A stretch of DNA of 64,000 nt. Source: an uncultured Clostridium sp. Its GTDB lineage: Bacteria; Bacillota; Clostridia; Clostridiales; Clostridiaceae. A program made the position numbers and the translations under genes. Within the stretch, counting starts at the first letter, position 1. Each line of letters begins with the position of its first letter. Below are positions 62,810 through 64,000 of the stretch, in pieces. The notes below the pieces were generated by a model that worked only from the letters and a program-made list of their open reading frames with translations, was not told the origin of the DNA and searched no databases. The stretch lies in assembly GCA_900547475.1 (NCBI GenBank), contig URGW01000002.1:1-64000 (forward strand), given 5' to 3'.

Positions 62810-64000
62810 TTATATCCTATTTCTCTTCAAATACCTTCCATATCCCTTTTTTCCTACAAACTCTCCATCTTTAGAAATTATCTTTCCTCTTAATATTGTA
62901 AATATAGGGTATCCCTTAAGGCTAAATCCTTCATAAGCTGTATAATCTACATTAGAATGAAGTTTATCAGTAGTCAAAGTAACATCCTTATTAGGATCTA
63001 TTATGGTAATATCGGCATCACTTCCAACTGCTATTGTTCCCTTTTTAGGATATAATCCAAATATCTTAGCTGGATTTGTACAACATACCTCTACAAACTT
63101 ATTTATGCTTATTCTCCCCTTCATTACCCCTTCAGAAAAAATTAATGCCATTCTTTCTTCAACTCCTGGTGCACCATTGGGGCATTTAGTAAAATCCTCT
63201 TTTCCTAGTTGTTTATCTTTATTAAATGAAAATGGACAGTGGTCTGTTGCTATAGTTTGTATATATCCATCACTAATACCTTGCCATAAAGCTTCACAGT
63301 TCTCAGAACTTCTAAGAGGTGGACTCATTATATATTTTAACCCTTCATTATTTTCTAATTCATATTTACTTTCATCTAGCAATAAATACTGAGGGCATGT
63401 TTCTGCATAAACATTTTGTCCACTTTCTCTTGCTTTTCTTATATAATCTAATCCATCTTTTGTTGATAAATGAACAACATATAATCCTTTATAATTAGCC
63501 ATTTTAGCTAACTTAATCATTCTATTTACAGCTTCCCCCTCTGCTTCTACTGGCCTGCTTAAACAATGATATTTAGAACTTATTAATCCTTTATCTATAA
63601 ACTTCTTTCTTAAATATTGAATACTTCCATGATTTTCACAATGTATTGTTGTTATTCCACCTAATTCTTTTAATCTTTCAAAAACACTTATCACCTTATC
63701 ATCATCTATTTTATAATCATAAGTTAAATATCCCTTAAAGCTTTGGATTCCACACTCATCAATAATTTCCTTCATTTCATCTAATATTTCATCATTAACA
63801 TGCTGTATAACTCCATGGAATCCATAATCTACTACAGCATTATTATCTGCATATTCATGGTATACATTAACCTGATGTTTTAAATCACATCCTTCTGGCC
63901 CAAATCCCATATGATCAACAATACTTGTTGTCCCTCCACAAGCAGCTGCAATAGTTCCAGTATAAAAATCATCATTAGCAACAGTATTACCTACATGTAA
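62810..64000 (-). CDS. Dihydropyrimidinase / D-hydantoinase, N-terminus outside window
   Basis: About 397 residues of an amidohydrolase-superfamily enzyme; the reading frame stays open to the right edge, so its start lies outside. The visible part begins LHVGNTVANDDFYTGTIAAACGGTTSIVDHMGFG, matching the early segment of dihydropyrimidinases. SFKGYLTYDYK contains the expected carbamylated Lys, HCENHGS and HLSTKDG give metal-site His residues, and IATDHCPF gives the catalytic Asp. It hydrolyses cyclic ureides such as dihydrouracil or hydantoins. An internal ATG at 63910 is not the true start, since homology continues upstream of it. Confidence 0.93.
   Translation of the reverse strand, partial: LHVGNTVANDDFYTGTIAAACGGTTSIVDHMGFGPEGCDLKHQVNVYHEYADNNAVVDYGFHGVIQHVNDEILDEMKEIIDECGIQSFKGYLTYDYKIDDDKVISVFERLKELGGITTIHCENHGSIQYLRKKFIDKGLISSKYHCLSRPVEAEGEAVNRMIKLAKMANYKGLYVVHLSTKDGLDYIRKARESGQNVYAETCPQYLLLDESKYELENNEGLKYIMSPPLRSSENCEALWQGISDGYIQTIATDHCPFSFNKDKQLGKEDFTKCPNGAPGVEERMALIFSEGVMKGRISINKFVEVCCTNPAKIFGLYPKKGTIAVGSDADITIIDPNKDVTLTTDKLHSNVDYTAYEGFSLKGYPIFTILRGKIISKDGEFVGKKGYGRYLKRNRI

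Overview
The window is very AT-rich DNA with short intergenic gaps, GGAGG-type ribosome binding sites, some TTG/GTG starts and simple hairpin/T-run terminators. Gene content (4Fe-4S nitroreductases, LPXTG-anchored GH84 enzyme, 2-aminoethylphosphonate catabolism, FliB homologue, tandem glycine riboswitch) points to an anaerobic, low-GC Gram-positive of the genus Clostridium sensu stricto, probably a host-associated species. I cannot name the species. No prophage, insertion sequence, rRNA operon or CRISPR array is visible; this looks like ordinary chromosome.

Layout. (1) 1-5962: a carbohydrate operon on the minus strand (GH5 enzyme, GPH-family transporter, GH42 beta-galactosidase, start of a GH43 enzyme), with a divergent AraC regulator. 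(2) 6129-11518: a Suv3-like helicase with a long extra N-terminus, a small Uma2-like nuclease, and a UvrD-like helicase with a degenerate nuclease-like C-terminal domain. (3) 11868-17801: a lipoprotein, nitroreductases, a DUF2974 lipase-like protein, ArsC, and a LysR regulator divergent from two nitroreductase-fold genes. (4) 17940-24623: a heterodimeric ABC exporter, a 58-residue protein, an ECF S component, a FliB homologue and an orphan protein. (5) 24785-31150: a 2-aminoethylphosphonate uptake and degradation operon (ATPase, permease fused to a binding protein, PhnW, PhnX) with a divergent DeoR regulator. (6) 31217-38452: a cell-wall-anchored protein of about 2,140 residues with two complete GH84 modules, then a DHFR-like reductase.

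(7) 38588-50927: a tightly packed eight-gene minus-strand operon: a secreted/membrane protein, ABC-2 ATPase and permease, a coiled-coil protein with a Gly/Ser/Gln tract, MoxR ATPase, DUF58 protein and two membrane VWA proteins. This is the least understood system in the window. (8) 51247-64000: tRNA-Cys; a tandem glycine riboswitch before a UPF0126 (putative glycine transporter) gene; a PIN protein; several orphan proteins; L-lactate dehydrogenase; an SH3/NlpC-P60 cell-wall hydrolase; nicotinate phosphoribosyltransferase; two GNAT acetyltransferases; MntP behind a manganese (yybP-ykoY) riboswitch whose terminator competes with P1; and a partial dihydropyrimidinase cut by the window end.

The best regulatory reads are the two riboswitches, each with a near-consensus promoter, and a LysR-type operator placed about 65 bp before the predicted start of the nitroreductase transcript. 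Function statements rest on motif recognition by eye; no database search was run.
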